This document shows positions 1 through 8,012 of a stretch of DNA of 39,584 nucleotides, piece by piece; within the stretch, counting starts at the first letter, position 1; every line of letters begins with the position of its first letter. Source of the stretch: Mesorhizobium sp. LNHC252B00. Its GTDB lineage: Bacteria; Pseudomonadota; Alphaproteobacteria; Rhizobiales; Rhizobiaceae. The stretch spans positions 10,489 through 50,072 of the forward strand of contig NZ_AYWO01000031.1 of the NCBI RefSeq assembly GCF_000502955.1, in the 5' to 3' direction. The position numbers were made by a program, and so were the translations under genes. The notes below the pieces were generated by a model that had not been told where the DNA came from, did not search any database, and worked only from the letters and a program-made list of their open reading frames with translations.

Positions 1-34
1 TGGGGGAAGGCAGAAGGCGAGACAGGTTGGTGCG

Positions 35-90
35 AGGCACCCCCCTCTGTCCTGCCGGACATCTCCCCCGCAAGGGGGGAGATTGGCTGT
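35..90 (+). repeat. Dispersed C-rich/G-rich palindromic repeat, copy R1a
   Basis: The segment carries a run of Cs, the block CTGCCGGACATC and then the hairpin-forming CTCCCCCGCAAGGGGGGAG. Closely related blocks recur at 37604-37649 (same strand) and 37853-37900 (opposite strand). It lies downstream of the cysS stop, so as RNA it could end or stabilise that transcript. Its repetition in the window is seen directly; that it is a genome-wide family is inference from rhizobial genomes. Confidence 0.7.
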
Positions 91-134
91 CGCCAGCGTC
101 TCCGCCAACCTTGCAAAAGAGTTTCGCGCCAACC

Positions 135-1568
135 TCACCGTTTCACCTCCCAGGTTGTCACACGCTCCCCAGTGGCCGGGTCCTTGCCGTCCTTCAACTG
201 TATACCTTGTGCAAGCAGTTCATCGCGGATGCGGTCGGCCTCGGCCCAGTTCTTCGCGGCGATGAATGCCAGGCGCTTGGCGATGGCCTTGGCGATGTAG
301 TCTTCATCGACCTTCGCCGAGGCGACATCGAAGCCGAGGAACAGCAGCGACGCCTTCAGCGACGCAGCGGCATCGTTGCCGTCCGCGGCCTCGCCGGCTA
401 ACTGGGTCAACACCTGGAAGGCGGCATAGGTGGCGAGATCGTCGGACAAGGCATCGATGACTTCCACCGGCAACTGCCCCGCCGCCGGCGCCAGATCCGC
501 CGCCCGCTTCCATTTGCGCAGCGTGTTCTCGGCCTCTTCCAGCTTGCGCACGGAAAAGTCGATCGGCTCGCGATAATGCGTCATCAGCATCGCCAGCCGC
601 AGCACCTCGCCCGGCCATTTGCGGCCACCGAAGGTCTCGGTCTCCAGCAATTCATTGATCGAATAGAAATTGCCGAGGCTCTTCGACATCTTCTGGCCTT
701 CGACCTGCAGGAAGCCATTGTGCATCCAGATGTTGGCCATCACATCGGTGCCGTGGGCGCAGCGCGACTGGGCGATCTCGTTTTCATGGTGCGGGAAGAT
801 CAGGTCGAGGCCGCCGCCATGAATATCGAAGACTTCGCCAAGATAGGCGGCCGACATTGCCGAGCATTCGATGTGCCAACCCGGCCGGCCTCGGCCCCAT
901 GGCGAATTCCAGCCCGGCTCCTCCGGCGACGACAGCTTCCAGAGGACAAAATCGCCGGGATTTTTCTTGTGCGCGTCGACGGCGACGCGGGCGCCGGCCT
1001 GCTGCTCGTCGAGATTGCGCTTTGACAATTGACCGTAGTCAGGCATCGACGCCGTGTCGAACAGGACTTCGCCCGCGGCAACATAGGCATGGCCGCGTTC
1101 GATCAGGCTTTGGATCAAGGTGATCATGTCCACCTTACCGTCAGCTCGGGGCTCGACGAATTCGGTGGCGCGCGGCTCGACCGTCGGCTCCAGGCAGCCA
1201 AGAACCGCCACGTCGCGGTGAAACTGGTCGGCGGTCTTTTCGGTGACCCGCCGGATCGCTTCGTTGAGCGAAAGCGTACCTGAAGCGATCTCGCCGCCAA
1301 AATCCCGCAAGGCGCGCGCGTTGATCTTGTCGTCGACGTCGGTGATGTTGCGCACATAGGTGACATGCGCCTGCCCATAGACATGACGCAGCAAGCGGAA
1401 TAGCACGTCGAAGACGATCACCGGCCTGGCATTGCCGATATGGGCAAAGTCATAGACGGTTGGGCCGCAGACATACATGCGCACATTGCGCGCATCGATC
1501 GGGATGAAATCCTCCTTCGTCCGCGTCAGCGTGTTGTAGAGGCGCAGGCCCTTCGATGCGTCAGACAT
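135..1568 (-). CDS. cysS: Cysteinyl-tRNA synthetase
   Basis: Class I aminoacyl-tRNA synthetase that charges tRNA-Cys with cysteine in the cytoplasm; 477 aa against about 461 in E. coli, so complete. The N-terminal Rossmann catalytic core carries MYVCGPTVYD at 31-40 and the HIGH-type motif HIGN at 43-46. The flexible catalytic loop KMSKS is at 293-297. The zinc ligands that discriminate cysteine can be placed at Cys34, Cys235 (in WHIECSAMS), His260 and Glu264. The alpha-helical anticodon-binding region fills the C-terminus. The ATG is preceded by a good Shine-Dalgarno (GGGAAGG, about 6 nt upstream). It is transcribed alone and leftward; a dispersed repeat follows its stop codon. Confidence 0.98.
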   Translation of the reverse strand: MSDASKGLRLYNTLTRTKEDFIPIDARNVRMYVCGPTVYDFAHIGNARPVIVFDVLFRLLRHVYGQAHVTYVRNITDVDDKINARALRDFGGEIASGTLSLNEAIRRVTEKTADQFHRDVAVLGCLEPTVEPRATEFVEPRADGKVDMITLIQSLIERGHAYVAAGEVLFDTASMPDYGQLSKRNLDEQQAGARVAVDAHKKNPGDFVLWKLSSPEEPGWNSPWGRGRPGWHIECSAMSAAYLGEVFDIHGGGLDLIFPHHENEIAQSRCAHGTDVMANIWMHNGFLQVEGQKMSKSLGNFYSINELLETETFGGRKWPGEVLRLAMLMTHYREPIDFSVRKLEEAENTLRKWKRAADLAPAAGQLPVEVIDALSDDLATYAAFQVLTQLAGEAADGNDAAASLKASLLFLGFDVASAKVDEDYIAKAIAKRLAFIAAKNWAEADRIRDELLAQGIQLKDGKDPATGERVTTWEVKR

Positions 1569-1955
1569 TCGTGCCTTCCCGGTCTGTTGTGTTCAGGAGC
1601 CCGCCTAGCGCCGAGGCGCAAGACCGGATTCCAGCCTGCTGGCCGGGGCGTTTGTCCAATCTGGGAAAGATGAGGCGAAAACGTCCGGACCAGCGCGAGG
1701 CTAGCCAATAATGCAAATGCCACAAATGGCGAAAGACGTTTTCATGGCCGGCTTTATCGCCTTGGCCAGTGTTGCCGTCAAGTCGCTAGTTTCGGCAAAA
1801 ACGTCGCTGGATCACAGGTAATGATGCACAGAAACATTTTATTAAACATGTCGGCACAGTCATGAAACATTCGTCGACTAGATCAGCAGGCGTCACGATT
1901 TGGTCAGAATCGGCCATCAAACGCAGACACGAAAATGTTATCTGGGAAGAGAGAC
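1569..1955. other. Intergenic region between divergent cysS and a small gene
   Basis: This is a 387-nt stretch between the cysS start (leftward) and the 51-aa gene (rightward), so it should hold both promoters. It becomes A/T-richer from about 1820 to 1955. I could not pick out convincing -35/-10 boxes, a riboswitch or a T-box. Short open frames cross it on both strands but have no Shine-Dalgarno or recognisable sequence. Confidence 0.4.
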
Positions 1956-2111
1956 ATGCCTCGCAGCAAGCAAGAATCCAACCGCGCCAAGCAACCGGCG
2001 CTGGCCAACCACTATCGCGCAGTCGGTCCTGCCGCGATCGTCGCCGCCCTTCTGCACACCGCGAAGAAGAACAAGCCGGCACAGAAGATCGTGTCGCCCC
2101 GCGCCGCCTGA
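1956..2111 (+). CDS. Small basic conserved-looking protein, 51 aa, unknown function
   Basis: A short frame begins ATG at 1956 and ends TGA at 2109-2111. A strong purine-rich Shine-Dalgarno (GGGAAGAGAG) sits just upstream. The product starts MPRSKQESNRAKQPALANHY and continues with an Ala/Val-rich helix-like patch (about 24-33) and a Lys-rich tail. It has no Cys or Trp and no signal peptide or membrane segment; the net charge is strongly positive, which suggests nucleic-acid or ribosome association, but that is inference. I do not recognise the family. The gene converges on the abasic-site protein gene, with about 50 nt between their stops. The ribosome-binding site and regular codon usage are the main support. 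Confidence 0.6.
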   Translation: MPRSKQESNRAKQPALANHYRAVGPAAIVAALLHTAKKNKPAQKIVSPRAA

Positions 2112-2162
2112 AGCGGTGCGCGATGATGGCGCCGATATGCGCCTCTCAACAACGGCCTCAGG

Positions 2163-2924
2163 CTAAAACAGCGTCATCTGACTGTCGTTCGCGCCGGGCT
2201 TCAGTCGCTTGATCTTCTCGGGCTCCGGCCCGATCTCGCCCCGCTCCTGAATTTCCGGTCCGGTGTTCGTCACCTTGTTGACGAGGTCGGAGACGGGAAT
2301 CGCCTCGAAGAAGTCCAGCTGCGCCGGCCTTAACAGAGCGGCGACGTCGCGCGGTTCGAGCGTGCGGCAATCCAGCCAACGAGCGAAATCCCGGGGATCG
2401 ATCACCACCGGCATGCGATCATGGATATGCGCGATATCGGCATTGGCGTTGACTGTCAGGATGGCGCCGGTGTCCATTTCCGAACCGCCCGGCTCGGCAT
2501 AGGTCTCGATCAATCCGGCAAAGGTGACCAACCCGCCATGCTTGGGTCTGATCCAGTAGGGTTGCCCCTTCCTGCCACCGGTTTGCCGCCATTCGTAGAA
2601 GCCGGAGGCCGGCACCAAAGCACGGCGATGGCGCATCGCGGCTTTGAACGAGGCCTTTTCGGCAGCGCTCTCAGAACGCGCGTTGAACAGCAGTGGAAAC
2701 TCGCTGGTGTCCTTCACCCAGGTCGGGATCAGCCCCCAGCGCACCAGCATCGGCTGGCGGTCCGGCAGATTCGAGCCCGGCGCCCGCGGAGGGCCGGCGA
2801 TCACCATCAGGACTGGCTGTGTCGGCGCGATGTTGTAGCGCGCCGGGAACTCCTCCAGTTCGGCCAAGCCCAGCACGGCGGCGGTCTGATATGGCGTCGC
2901 GGTCAAGGCAAAACGTCCGCACAT
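2163..2924 (-). CDS. SOS response-associated peptidase family (YedK/HMCES), abasic-site DNA-protein crosslinker
   Basis: SRAP-domain protein, 253 aa. The family covalently shields abasic sites in single-stranded DNA through a thiazolidine link made by Cys2 after removal of the initiator Met. The frame is open further upstream, but the start is placed at the ATG giving MCGRFALTAT, because the catalytic Cys must be residue 2. Other family hallmarks are RYNIAPTQ near 28-35, the RW.LIP segment at VRWGLIPTW, the substrate loop FNARSES, PASGFYEW with the conserved Glu, and HDRMPVV with the catalytic His. It lies tail to tail with the 51-aa gene and divergent from the NUDIX gene. A LexA operator was not identified. 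Confidence 0.93.
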   Translation of the reverse strand: MCGRFALTATPYQTAAVLGLAELEEFPARYNIAPTQPVLMVIAGPPRAPGSNLPDRQPMLVRWGLIPTWVKDTSEFPLLFNARSESAAEKASFKAAMRHRRALVPASGFYEWRQTGGRKGQPYWIRPKHGGLVTFAGLIETYAEPGGSEMDTGAILTVNANADIAHIHDRMPVVIDPRDFARWLDCRTLEPRDVAALLRPAQLDFFEAIPVSDLVNKVTNTGPEIQERGEIGPEPEKIKRLKPGANDSQMTLF

Positions 2925-3049
2925 TGTCTGTTGGCGCCCTCGAATGGTCTGGTTCAAAAGTGGCGATGGAACCAGCGTTGCGCAACCGATAAAGCTCGCC
3001 CATGCTGGGCGGTCCACAGCAGACCTACCTCCACGCCTGATTGGGATCC

Positions 3050-3484
3050 ATGAACGAAGCGCGTAAGATACTGCCTGCAGTCTCGGTCGCCATCGTGCGC
3101 GCGGATACCGTGCTACTGGTCAAGCGAGCCCGGCAACCCTCGCGAGGACTCTATGCCTTTCCGGGGGGCAAGGTCGAACCCGGCGAAACGCTGGAGCAGG
3201 CTGCCGCCCGCGAACTGCTGGAAGAGACCGGCTTGCGGGCCACCGATTACCACCCGCTTCGGGAAATCCATATCGACGGCAGGGACGACAGCCACCCCGT
3301 CGATTATCTCCTCACGGTCTTCGGCGCAGCCTATGCCGGCGGTGAGGCGGTGGCCAGCGACGACGCCGAGACGGCTGCGTTCTATACGCTCAGCGAGATG
3401 GCGACACTGCCGCTTGCCGGCTCGGTGTTCGCGGTTGCCGAAGACTTGTTGAATCCCGGCGGACACGGCAGGCCCCAGTCCTGA
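3050..3484 (+). CDS. NUDIX hydrolase (MutT/ADP-ribose pyrophosphatase-like)
   Basis: Hydrolyses a nucleoside-diphosphate-linked substrate; the exact substrate cannot be read from sequence. 144 aa, a single domain. The complete Nudix box spans 40-62: Gly40, Glu46, then REL at 54-56, Glu58, Glu59, Gly61 and Leu62, so the metal-binding helix is intact. The beginning, ILPAVSVAIVRADTVLLVKR, is the usual first strand. The ATG at 3050 is preferred over an in-frame TTG nine bases earlier because of the GGGA 5 nt upstream. It is divergent from the abasic-site protein gene, with about 125 nt between start codons. The next gene follows on the same strand after 93 nt. Confidence 0.9.
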   Translation: MNEARKILPAVSVAIVRADTVLLVKRARQPSRGLYAFPGGKVEPGETLEQAAARELLEETGLRATDYHPLREIHIDGRDDSHPVDYLLTVFGAAYAGGEAVASDDAETAAFYTLSEMATLPLAGSVFAVAEDLLNPGGHGRPQS

Positions 3485-3577
3485 AAATCGCCTTGCAGGC
3501 GACAAATTGTTTCGTCACAAAGACTTATGCTGTCTGGCAAAGCCAGAACGGCTTATGCCGTTCGGCAGAGAAGATTC

Positions 3578-3955
3578 ATGAACCGTTCATCCATGCTCCT
3601 CGCCATATGCCTGTCCGTCAGCGCAGCCGTTTCGATACGGCCCGCACTTAGCGCCGAGTCGCCATTCGAGCCGGGGCTGATGCGATTGGCGGAGGTTTTG
3701 GGGTCGCTGCATTTCCTGCGCAATTTGTGCGGCGAGAAGGGCGACCAGTGGCGTGTCGAGATGGAGAAGCTGCTCGATTCGGAAAATCCGGATGCCGAGC
3801 GGCGCGCCCGCTTCATCGCCAGCTTCAATCGCGGCTATCGCTCCTTCGGCGGCACTTATACGCAGTGCACACCTTCGGCGACCGAAGCCATCAGCCGCTA
3901 TATGAAGGAAGGCGAGACGCTGTCACGCGATATCGCCTCGCGTTACGGCAATTAG
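3578..3955 (+). CDS. Exported protein of TIGR02301/DUF2385 type, unknown function
   Basis: 125 aa with an N-terminal signal peptide (MNRSSMLLAICLSVSAAVSI, predicted cleavage near ALSA/ES at 26-27), so it is probably periplasmic. The mature part contains two cysteines, Cys51 and Cys97, that could form a disulfide. It also contains the pattern FNRGYRSFGGTYTQCTPSA followed by an EGETLSRDIASRYG tail. I associate these with a small alphaproteobacterial family of unknown function (TIGR02301/DUF2385), from memory. The start is the ATG at 3578, preceded by AGAGAAG; the longer frame from 3527 would put a non-signal extension ahead of the signal peptide. An R3 dispersed repeat begins two bases after the stop. 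Confidence 0.75.
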   Translation: MNRSSMLLAICLSVSAAVSIRPALSAESPFEPGLMRLAEVLGSLHFLRNLCGEKGDQWRVEMEKLLDSENPDAERRARFIASFNRGYRSFGGTYTQCTPSATEAISRYMKEGETLSRDIASRYGN

Positions 3956-3957
3956 GC

Positions 3958-4056
3958 ATGTCGCCCAAAATCGCGCAGCGGTTTTGGATAAGACGGCATA
4001 AATTAGAAAGCCTAAAGCGCGTCGCCTGACTCCAACGAAACGCGACGTGCTTTGGG
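3958..4056 (+). repeat. Dispersed repeat R3, longest copy, with terminal hairpin
   Basis: The element starts ATGTCGCCCAAAA, continues with GCGGTTTTGG and CATAAA, and ends in an inverted repeat. The inverted repeat pairs AAAGCGCGTCGC (4014-4025) with GCGACGTGCTTT (4042-4053), one mismatch. The first half matches segments on the opposite strand at 27962-28011 and 35214-35262. It lies directly behind a stop codon, in sense orientation, so the hairpin may also end or protect the upstream mRNA. Confidence 0.75.
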
Positions 4057-4416
4057 CGTTTCAACTCCTCATCAACAATTATCCGGGCCATTGCCGGTGA
4101 CAGCCGACATGTCCGGCTTGTGCCGGGCGATATCTTGGTGCAATCCTCATGTGGCGCTTCTGCAACAGTATTAACAAAACCTTATCGCGAGAATGCGGAA
4201 TTAACTCAAACTGAAGGTTTTCGCCCCGCGTGCCGCGCTAATCGGCTAAGTTTGACTCGGGTCGAACGCAGCTTCGCGCAAGGCAACTGGGCTTTGTAAA
4301 AAGCGATCAAAAAAATGTCGTATTTACAAATACTTAATTGCCCCTGCGTGTGAAATGAACAGATCAGGCCTGATCCACATCGATGGATCGCTGCTTGAAA
4401 AGGTGGACATTCGCAT
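4057..4416. other. A/T-rich intergenic region with a perfect 14-bp palindrome
   Basis: This is a 360-nt leader before the 85-aa gene. It contains the perfect palindrome GATCAGGCCTGATC at 4362-4375 and a near-palindrome GTATTTACAAATAC at 4320-4333, both within 100 nt of the downstream start. They could be regulator-binding sites, but no regulator is evident. No gene was recognised here on either strand. Confidence 0.35.
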
Positions 4417-4674
4417 ATGGAACATGGTGTCAACGACATCGACGCGCTGGTCAGGGAAGAAAAACGCCTGACCGCCGTGGAAAGCCACAGCGAGGCCTGG
4501 GCGGAAGGTCTCTCCGCCGGCATAGAGCCCGAGATCATTGCCGAAGCAGCGCTCGAAACCGCCTTCGGTGAGATGTTGCGTGCCAATGGCGAGACCTCGG
4601 CCCTTGCCCTGCTCGACCGTATGCGTGAAAAGGTGATTGCTGGCGCCTTCGAACCTGAACGGCTGCGGCACTGA
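4417..4674 (+). CDS. Small acidic hypothetical protein, 85 aa
   Basis: The protein is Glu/Ala-rich and predicted to be almost wholly alpha-helical (for example AEGLSAGIEPEIIAEAALET). It has no Cys, signal peptide or membrane segment, so it is probably cytoplasmic. The C-terminal half (ALALLDRMREKVIAGAF) looks like a short amphipathic helix. The start is supported by AGGTGG ten bases upstream of the ATG. I recognise no domain; similar short proteins occur in rhizobia by recollection only. The exported protein gene follows after about 80 nt on the same strand and may share its transcript. Confidence 0.6.
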   Translation: MEHGVNDIDALVREEKRLTAVESHSEAWAEGLSAGIEPEIIAEAALETAFGEMLRANGETSALALLDRMREKVIAGAFEPERLRH

Positions 4675-4756
4675 ACCGACGTCCGGCTCTTTGACGACGG
4701 AACGCCGCTCGGGCGTCATGCCCGGAAGCAGGGAGATACGGGCAGTGAGTTTTTCG

Positions 4757-5515
4757 ATGTCAGGCGAGCCGCGTGGCTTGGTCCTTTGCATCTGGTTCGC
4801 TGCTTGCTGTGCCGCGATTCCCCTGGTTGTATGTCTCGCAAGCAGCCCCGCTTATGCGCTGAGCGAGATCAAGCGCGAAGAGCTCCCTCCAACTGTCACG
4901 CAGCCGGCGGACGACGACATGTCGCCGCCAGGGAGCACCGTGCCGATGCCCAACCCGGTCGGCCAGCCGGCTGCTCCGGGCGAATCCGAGCCCGACAGCC
5001 CGGCAGATGGCGGCGTGACCAGGCCGCGCGTCGATCCGGACACGCCCCTGCCGGAGGTTGTCTACGATCTCGGCAAGCTGCCGGAACCGGTGCGGCGCAT
5101 GCATGATCTGATCGTCGAGGCCTGCAAGGGCGGCGACATCGAAAAACTGCGGCCCTTGATCGGTACGGGCGGCAGCATGACTCAGATATCACTGACCGAC
5201 ATAGACGGCGACGTCATCGCCTTCCTCAAGGGTCTCTCGGGTGATCCGGATGGCCAGGAGATCCTTGCCATCCTTGAGGAGGTGCTCAATGCCGGTTATG
5301 TCCACCTCGATGCCGGCAAGCCCGAAGAACTCTATGTGTGGCCGTATTTCTTCGCCATGCCGTTGGACAAGCTGGATGCCAAGCAGCGGGTCGAACTGTT
5401 CAAGATCGTCACCGCTGGCGATTTCGACGACATGAAGCAGTTCGGCGCCTACATCTTCTATCGTGTCGGCATTACGCCCACCGGACAATGGACCTTCTTC
5501 GTCGCCGGGGATTGA
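4757..5515 (+). CDS. Exported proline-rich hypothetical protein
   Basis: 252 aa. The signal peptide has a hydrophobic core (LVLCIWFAACCAAIPLVVCL) and likely cleavage after PAYA at 34. A Pro/Asp-rich disordered linker runs from about 42 to 100 (PPTVTQPADDDMSPPGSTVP and onward). A folded C-terminal domain from about 105 to 252 contains RMHDLIVEACKGGDIEKLRP and ends in GITPTGQWTFFVAGD. The C-terminal domain is probably periplasmic; its start resembles a stress-protein or NTF2-like small alpha/beta fold, but I cannot name a family. The ATG at 4757 is chosen because it begins the signal peptide; an in-frame GTG at 4745 has a slightly better Shine-Dalgarno (GGGAGA). Confidence 0.7.
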   Translation: MSGEPRGLVLCIWFAACCAAIPLVVCLASSPAYALSEIKREELPPTVTQPADDDMSPPGSTVPMPNPVGQPAAPGESEPDSPADGGVTRPRVDPDTPLPEVVYDLGKLPEPVRRMHDLIVEACKGGDIEKLRPLIGTGGSMTQISLTDIDGDVIAFLKGLSGDPDGQEILAILEEVLNAGYVHLDAGKPEELYVWPYFFAMPLDKLDAKQRVELFKIVTAGDFDDMKQFGAYIFYRVGITPTGQWTFFVAGD

Positions 5516-5525
5516 GTTCCGCCAG

Positions 5526-6254
5526 CTACCGACGTGGTCCCTCGTCGATTCCGGCATCCGGCCATATACGAGCGCCTTCCTCTCGAAGAAGCGAAATAGT
5601 ATCCGCCGCCACGCTGGAGTCCATTTGCAGGATATCGGCTGCGTTGCGCAGCTCGTCCTTGTCCTGAAGCTTGTTCACCACCCATGCGACCTTGTGCTGA
5701 ATGTCTGGCCCGTAAGCAGTTTGCGCCTTGCCGAGCGCTTCGATCGGGATTTCGCCATACGCGTCAATCAACATTCCAAGATCGATAGCATCGCGATATG
5801 CAGTTGCGCGGTCCTGGCATCGATCGGCATTGGCCAGCAACTTCTCGGCAAACATGTCTGCGGGGACGAGGGTCGATACATTCAGATCGTTGTCGAAATG
5901 ACCTTGCAGTCTGATGCGGCCTTCGCGGATGACTTCGAATCTGATCGATTGCCCTTTCAATCGTACAATCGTCCTCAAGCCATACTGGTCGATCTGGAAA
6001 TCCCGAACGGCCTCCACGGGTGCGGGAAAGAACGCCCTAACTCCCCTTTCGGCCGCGCAGGTCCGCAGTTCGCGATAACCGTCAGCGTCGGCACACAGGA
6101 AGTCGACATCCAGCGACCGTCGGTATTCGCCGAATTTCATGACGATCGCCGTGCCGCCACCGAACCAGCATTGGTTTGCGGTCAGGAAACGGTGATCCAT
6201 CAATCCGAGGGTTTCGGCAATGATCCGATGTTCAGGCTTCTTGAATTTCGTCAT
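5526..6254 (-). CDS. AbiEii/AbiGii-type nucleotidyltransferase toxin
   Basis: 242 aa of the MNT superfamily represented by AbiEii toxins, which transfer nucleotides from NTP to targets such as tRNA or protein. Motif I is intact: GGGTA at 32-36 and SLDVD at 47-51, with the two metal-binding aspartates Asp49 and Asp51. A third acidic position is likely Glu107 in IRFEV. The helical signature follows: Lys138, ANADR ending at Arg145, and YRDAIDLGML at 153-162. A plausible Shine-Dalgarno (GAGCGGA) precedes the ATG. It lies 70 nt downstream of a 75-aa gene on the same strand, the usual antitoxin position. That partner is not the winged-helix AbiEi of about 200 aa expected for classical type IV systems. 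The target is unknown. Confidence 0.8.
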   Translation of the reverse strand: MTKFKKPEHRIIAETLGLMDHRFLTANQCWFGGGTAIVMKFGEYRRSLDVDFLCADADGYRELRTCAAERGVRAFFPAPVEAVRDFQIDQYGLRTIVRLKGQSIRFEVIREGRIRLQGHFDNDLNVSTLVPADMFAEKLLANADRCQDRATAYRDAIDLGMLIDAYGEIPIEALGKAQTAYGPDIQHKVAWVVNKLQDKDELRNAADILQMDSSVAADTISLLREEGARIWPDAGIDEGPRR

Positions 6255-6324
6255 GATTTCCGCTCGCGGTGTGTCCCGTTGATGTTCCAGCTGCGAGGTA
6301 AAGATCAGAAGAGGGAGACGAACT

Positions 6325-6552
6325 TCAGACAGTGGTCAAAAGGATGCCGTGACCAAACTTGTCTGCCAGAGTCTGGATAAGCATCTTCTCACGCGACGTA
6401 AGGCGCTTTTGATCGACAAAACGCCAATTCCGCTCGTATAGCGCAAATGCCTCCTCGGCCGGAATTGGGCGTGCTGCATCGCGGTTCCAAGCAAGCGCTT
6501 GGAGTTCCGGGAACTCAGCAGGGACAATCATGGGCGCGAGATCGGCGTTCAT
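6325..6552 (-). CDS. Putative short antitoxin partner of AbiEii-like toxin
   Basis: 75 aa, begins MNADLAPMIVPAEFPELQAL and continues with RPIPAEEAFALYERNWRFVD. It is helical and tryptophan-containing, with no clear helix-turn-helix, and is probably cytoplasmic. It is first in a two-gene leftward unit with the AbiEii-like gene, so an antitoxin or specificity role is inferred from context only. The C-terminal residues GHGILLTTV end abruptly before a 70-nt gap, so a frameshifted or shortened tail cannot be excluded. An inverted repeat just upstream could be its own operator. Confidence 0.55.
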   Translation of the reverse strand: MNADLAPMIVPAEFPELQALAWNRDAARPIPAEEAFALYERNWRFVDQKRLTSREKMLIQTLADKFGHGILLTTV

Positions 6553-6568
6553 ATCCCAATTAACTTAG

Positions 6569-6590
6569 TGGATTGTCCTTAAAAAATCCA
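6569..6590 (-). promoter_or_regulatory. Inverted repeat upstream of the AbiEii-like pair
   Basis: TGGATT and AATCCA are separated by 10 nt and centred about 28 nt upstream of the small partner start, in a local A/T-rich gap. Position and symmetry fit an autoregulatory operator of a toxin-antitoxin operon. No regulator has been shown. Confidence 0.35.
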
Positions 6591-6605
6591 ACGCCGTAGA
6601 AACAG

Positions 6606-7931
6606 CTACTCCGCCAATGCTTCGGAGAATTCCACCGCTTTGCCCTGGCTCGGCGTGGTAATCTCCCCTTCCCACATCACACGCAGGCCGCGAATAACGG
6701 TGCCGACGGGCCAGCCAGTCACTTCCCTGCCGTCGTAGGGCGTCCAGCCGGCTTTCGAGCCGGCCTGCGCGTTGGTGATGGTTTCGCGCCGCTTCATATC
6801 GACGATGGTGAAGTCCGCGTCGTAGCCGGCGGCGATGCGGCCCTTTCTCGCCATGCCGAAGATGCGTTGCGGGCCGTGGCTGGACAGGTCGACAAAGCGT
6901 TGCAGCGTCAATCGGCCGGCATTGACGTGGTCGAGCATGATCGGCACCAGCGTCTGTACGCCGGTCATCCCCGAGGGCGAGGCCGGATAGGGCTTTGCCT
7001 TCTCGGCCAGCGTGTGCGGCGCGTGGTCGGAGCCGAGCACGTCGACGATGCCTTGCGCAATGCCCTGCCAGACGCCGTCGCGATGACGCGCGGCACGCAC
7101 TGGCGGGTTCATCTGGATCAGCGTGCCGAGCCGCGCATAATCGTCCGCGCTCAGCGTCAAATGATGCGGCGTCGCCTCACAGGTCGCGACATCCTTGTGC
7201 TGTTCGAGGAACAGGATCTCCTCGGCCGTCGAGATGTGCAGGACATGGATGCGGGCGCGAACATTGCGCGCGATGCATACAAGCCGTTCGGTGCAGCGCA
7301 AGGCGGCGATCTCATCTCGCCAGACCGGGTGCGATGACGGATCGCCATCGATGCGTCCGTTCAGACGCTCGCGCAGCCGGAACTCGTCCTCGGAATGAAA
7401 GGCGGCGCGACGGCGCGTGTTTCGGAGGATCGATGCCACGCCCTCGTCGTCCTCGACCAGCAGATCGCCGGTGGACGAGCCCATGAAGACCTTGATCCCG
7501 GCCGCGCCCGGCAGCCGCTCGAGTTCGCCGACATCTTTCGCATTCTCGCGCGTGCCGCCGACCCAGAATGCGAAATCGCAGTGCATGCGACCGCTGCCGC
7601 GCCGAACCTTGTCGGCAAGCGCTGCCTCGCTGGTGGTCAAAGGATTGGTGTTGGGCATCTCGAACACGGCGGTAACGCCGCCAAGCACCGCCGCGCGCGA
7701 ACCCGTTTCCAGATCTTCCTTGTGCTCCAGTCCAGGTTCACGAAAATGCACCTGGCTGTCGATGACTCCCGGCAGGATATGCAGGCCGCGGCAGTCGATC
7801 GTCTCGCCGGCCGAAGCCTGGCGGAGATCGCCGATGGTGGCGATGCGCCCGTCCTTCACGCCGATATCGCGGACCCCTTCGCCATCATGGTTGACCACTG
7901 TGCCGCCTGTCAGGATGAGGTCGTAGATCAT
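6606..7931 (-). CDS. Dihydroorotase-like cyclic amidohydrolase with Gln in the HxH motif
   Basis: 441 aa, amidohydrolase superfamily, resembling multifunctional-type dihydroorotases (closure of carbamoyl-aspartate to dihydroorotate). The family signature reads DSQVHFREPG, so the first metal-binding His is Gln60 while His62 remains. The other metal-site residues are present: Lys147 (carboxylated-lysine position, GIKVFMG), His179, His232 and Asp302 (GSDHAPHT). The beta-sandwich ends carry TGGTVVNHDGEG at the front and AGYDADFTIVD at the back. The start is placed at the second of two close ATGs (7931; the other is 7937); the longer open frame to 8156 overlaps the divergent gene and has no homologous look. 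Allantoinase or hydantoinase activity is an alternative. Activity in pyrimidine synthesis is uncertain. Confidence 0.8.
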   Translation of the reverse strand: MIYDLILTGGTVVNHDGEGVRDIGVKDGRIATIGDLRQASAGETIDCRGLHILPGVIDSQVHFREPGLEHKEDLETGSRAAVLGGVTAVFEMPNTNPLTTSEAALADKVRRGSGRMHCDFAFWVGGTRENAKDVGELERLPGAAGIKVFMGSSTGDLLVEDDEGVASILRNTRRRAAFHSEDEFRLRERLNGRIDGDPSSHPVWRDEIAALRCTERLVCIARNVRARIHVLHISTAEEILFLEQHKDVATCEATPHHLTLSADDYARLGTLIQMNPPVRAARHRDGVWQGIAQGIVDVLGSDHAPHTLAEKAKPYPASPSGMTGVQTLVPIMLDHVNAGRLTLQRFVDLSSHGPQRIFGMARKGRIAAGYDADFTIVDMKRRETITNAQAGSKAGWTPYDGREVTGWPVGTVIRGLRVMWEGEITTPSQGKAVEFSEALAE

Positions 7932-8012
7932 GGCCATGCTCTCTTGCGGGGGGAGTGCCAGCGGCTTACGTAAAGGCCGACCATTTTGCAAGATCAGGCT
8001 GCTTTTCCGCCC

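Noticed and set aside
5463..6380. A 305-codon open frame opposite the AbiEii-like toxin
   Set aside because: The opposite strand carries the MNT motifs; this frame has no Shine-Dalgarno and overlaps the exported protein.
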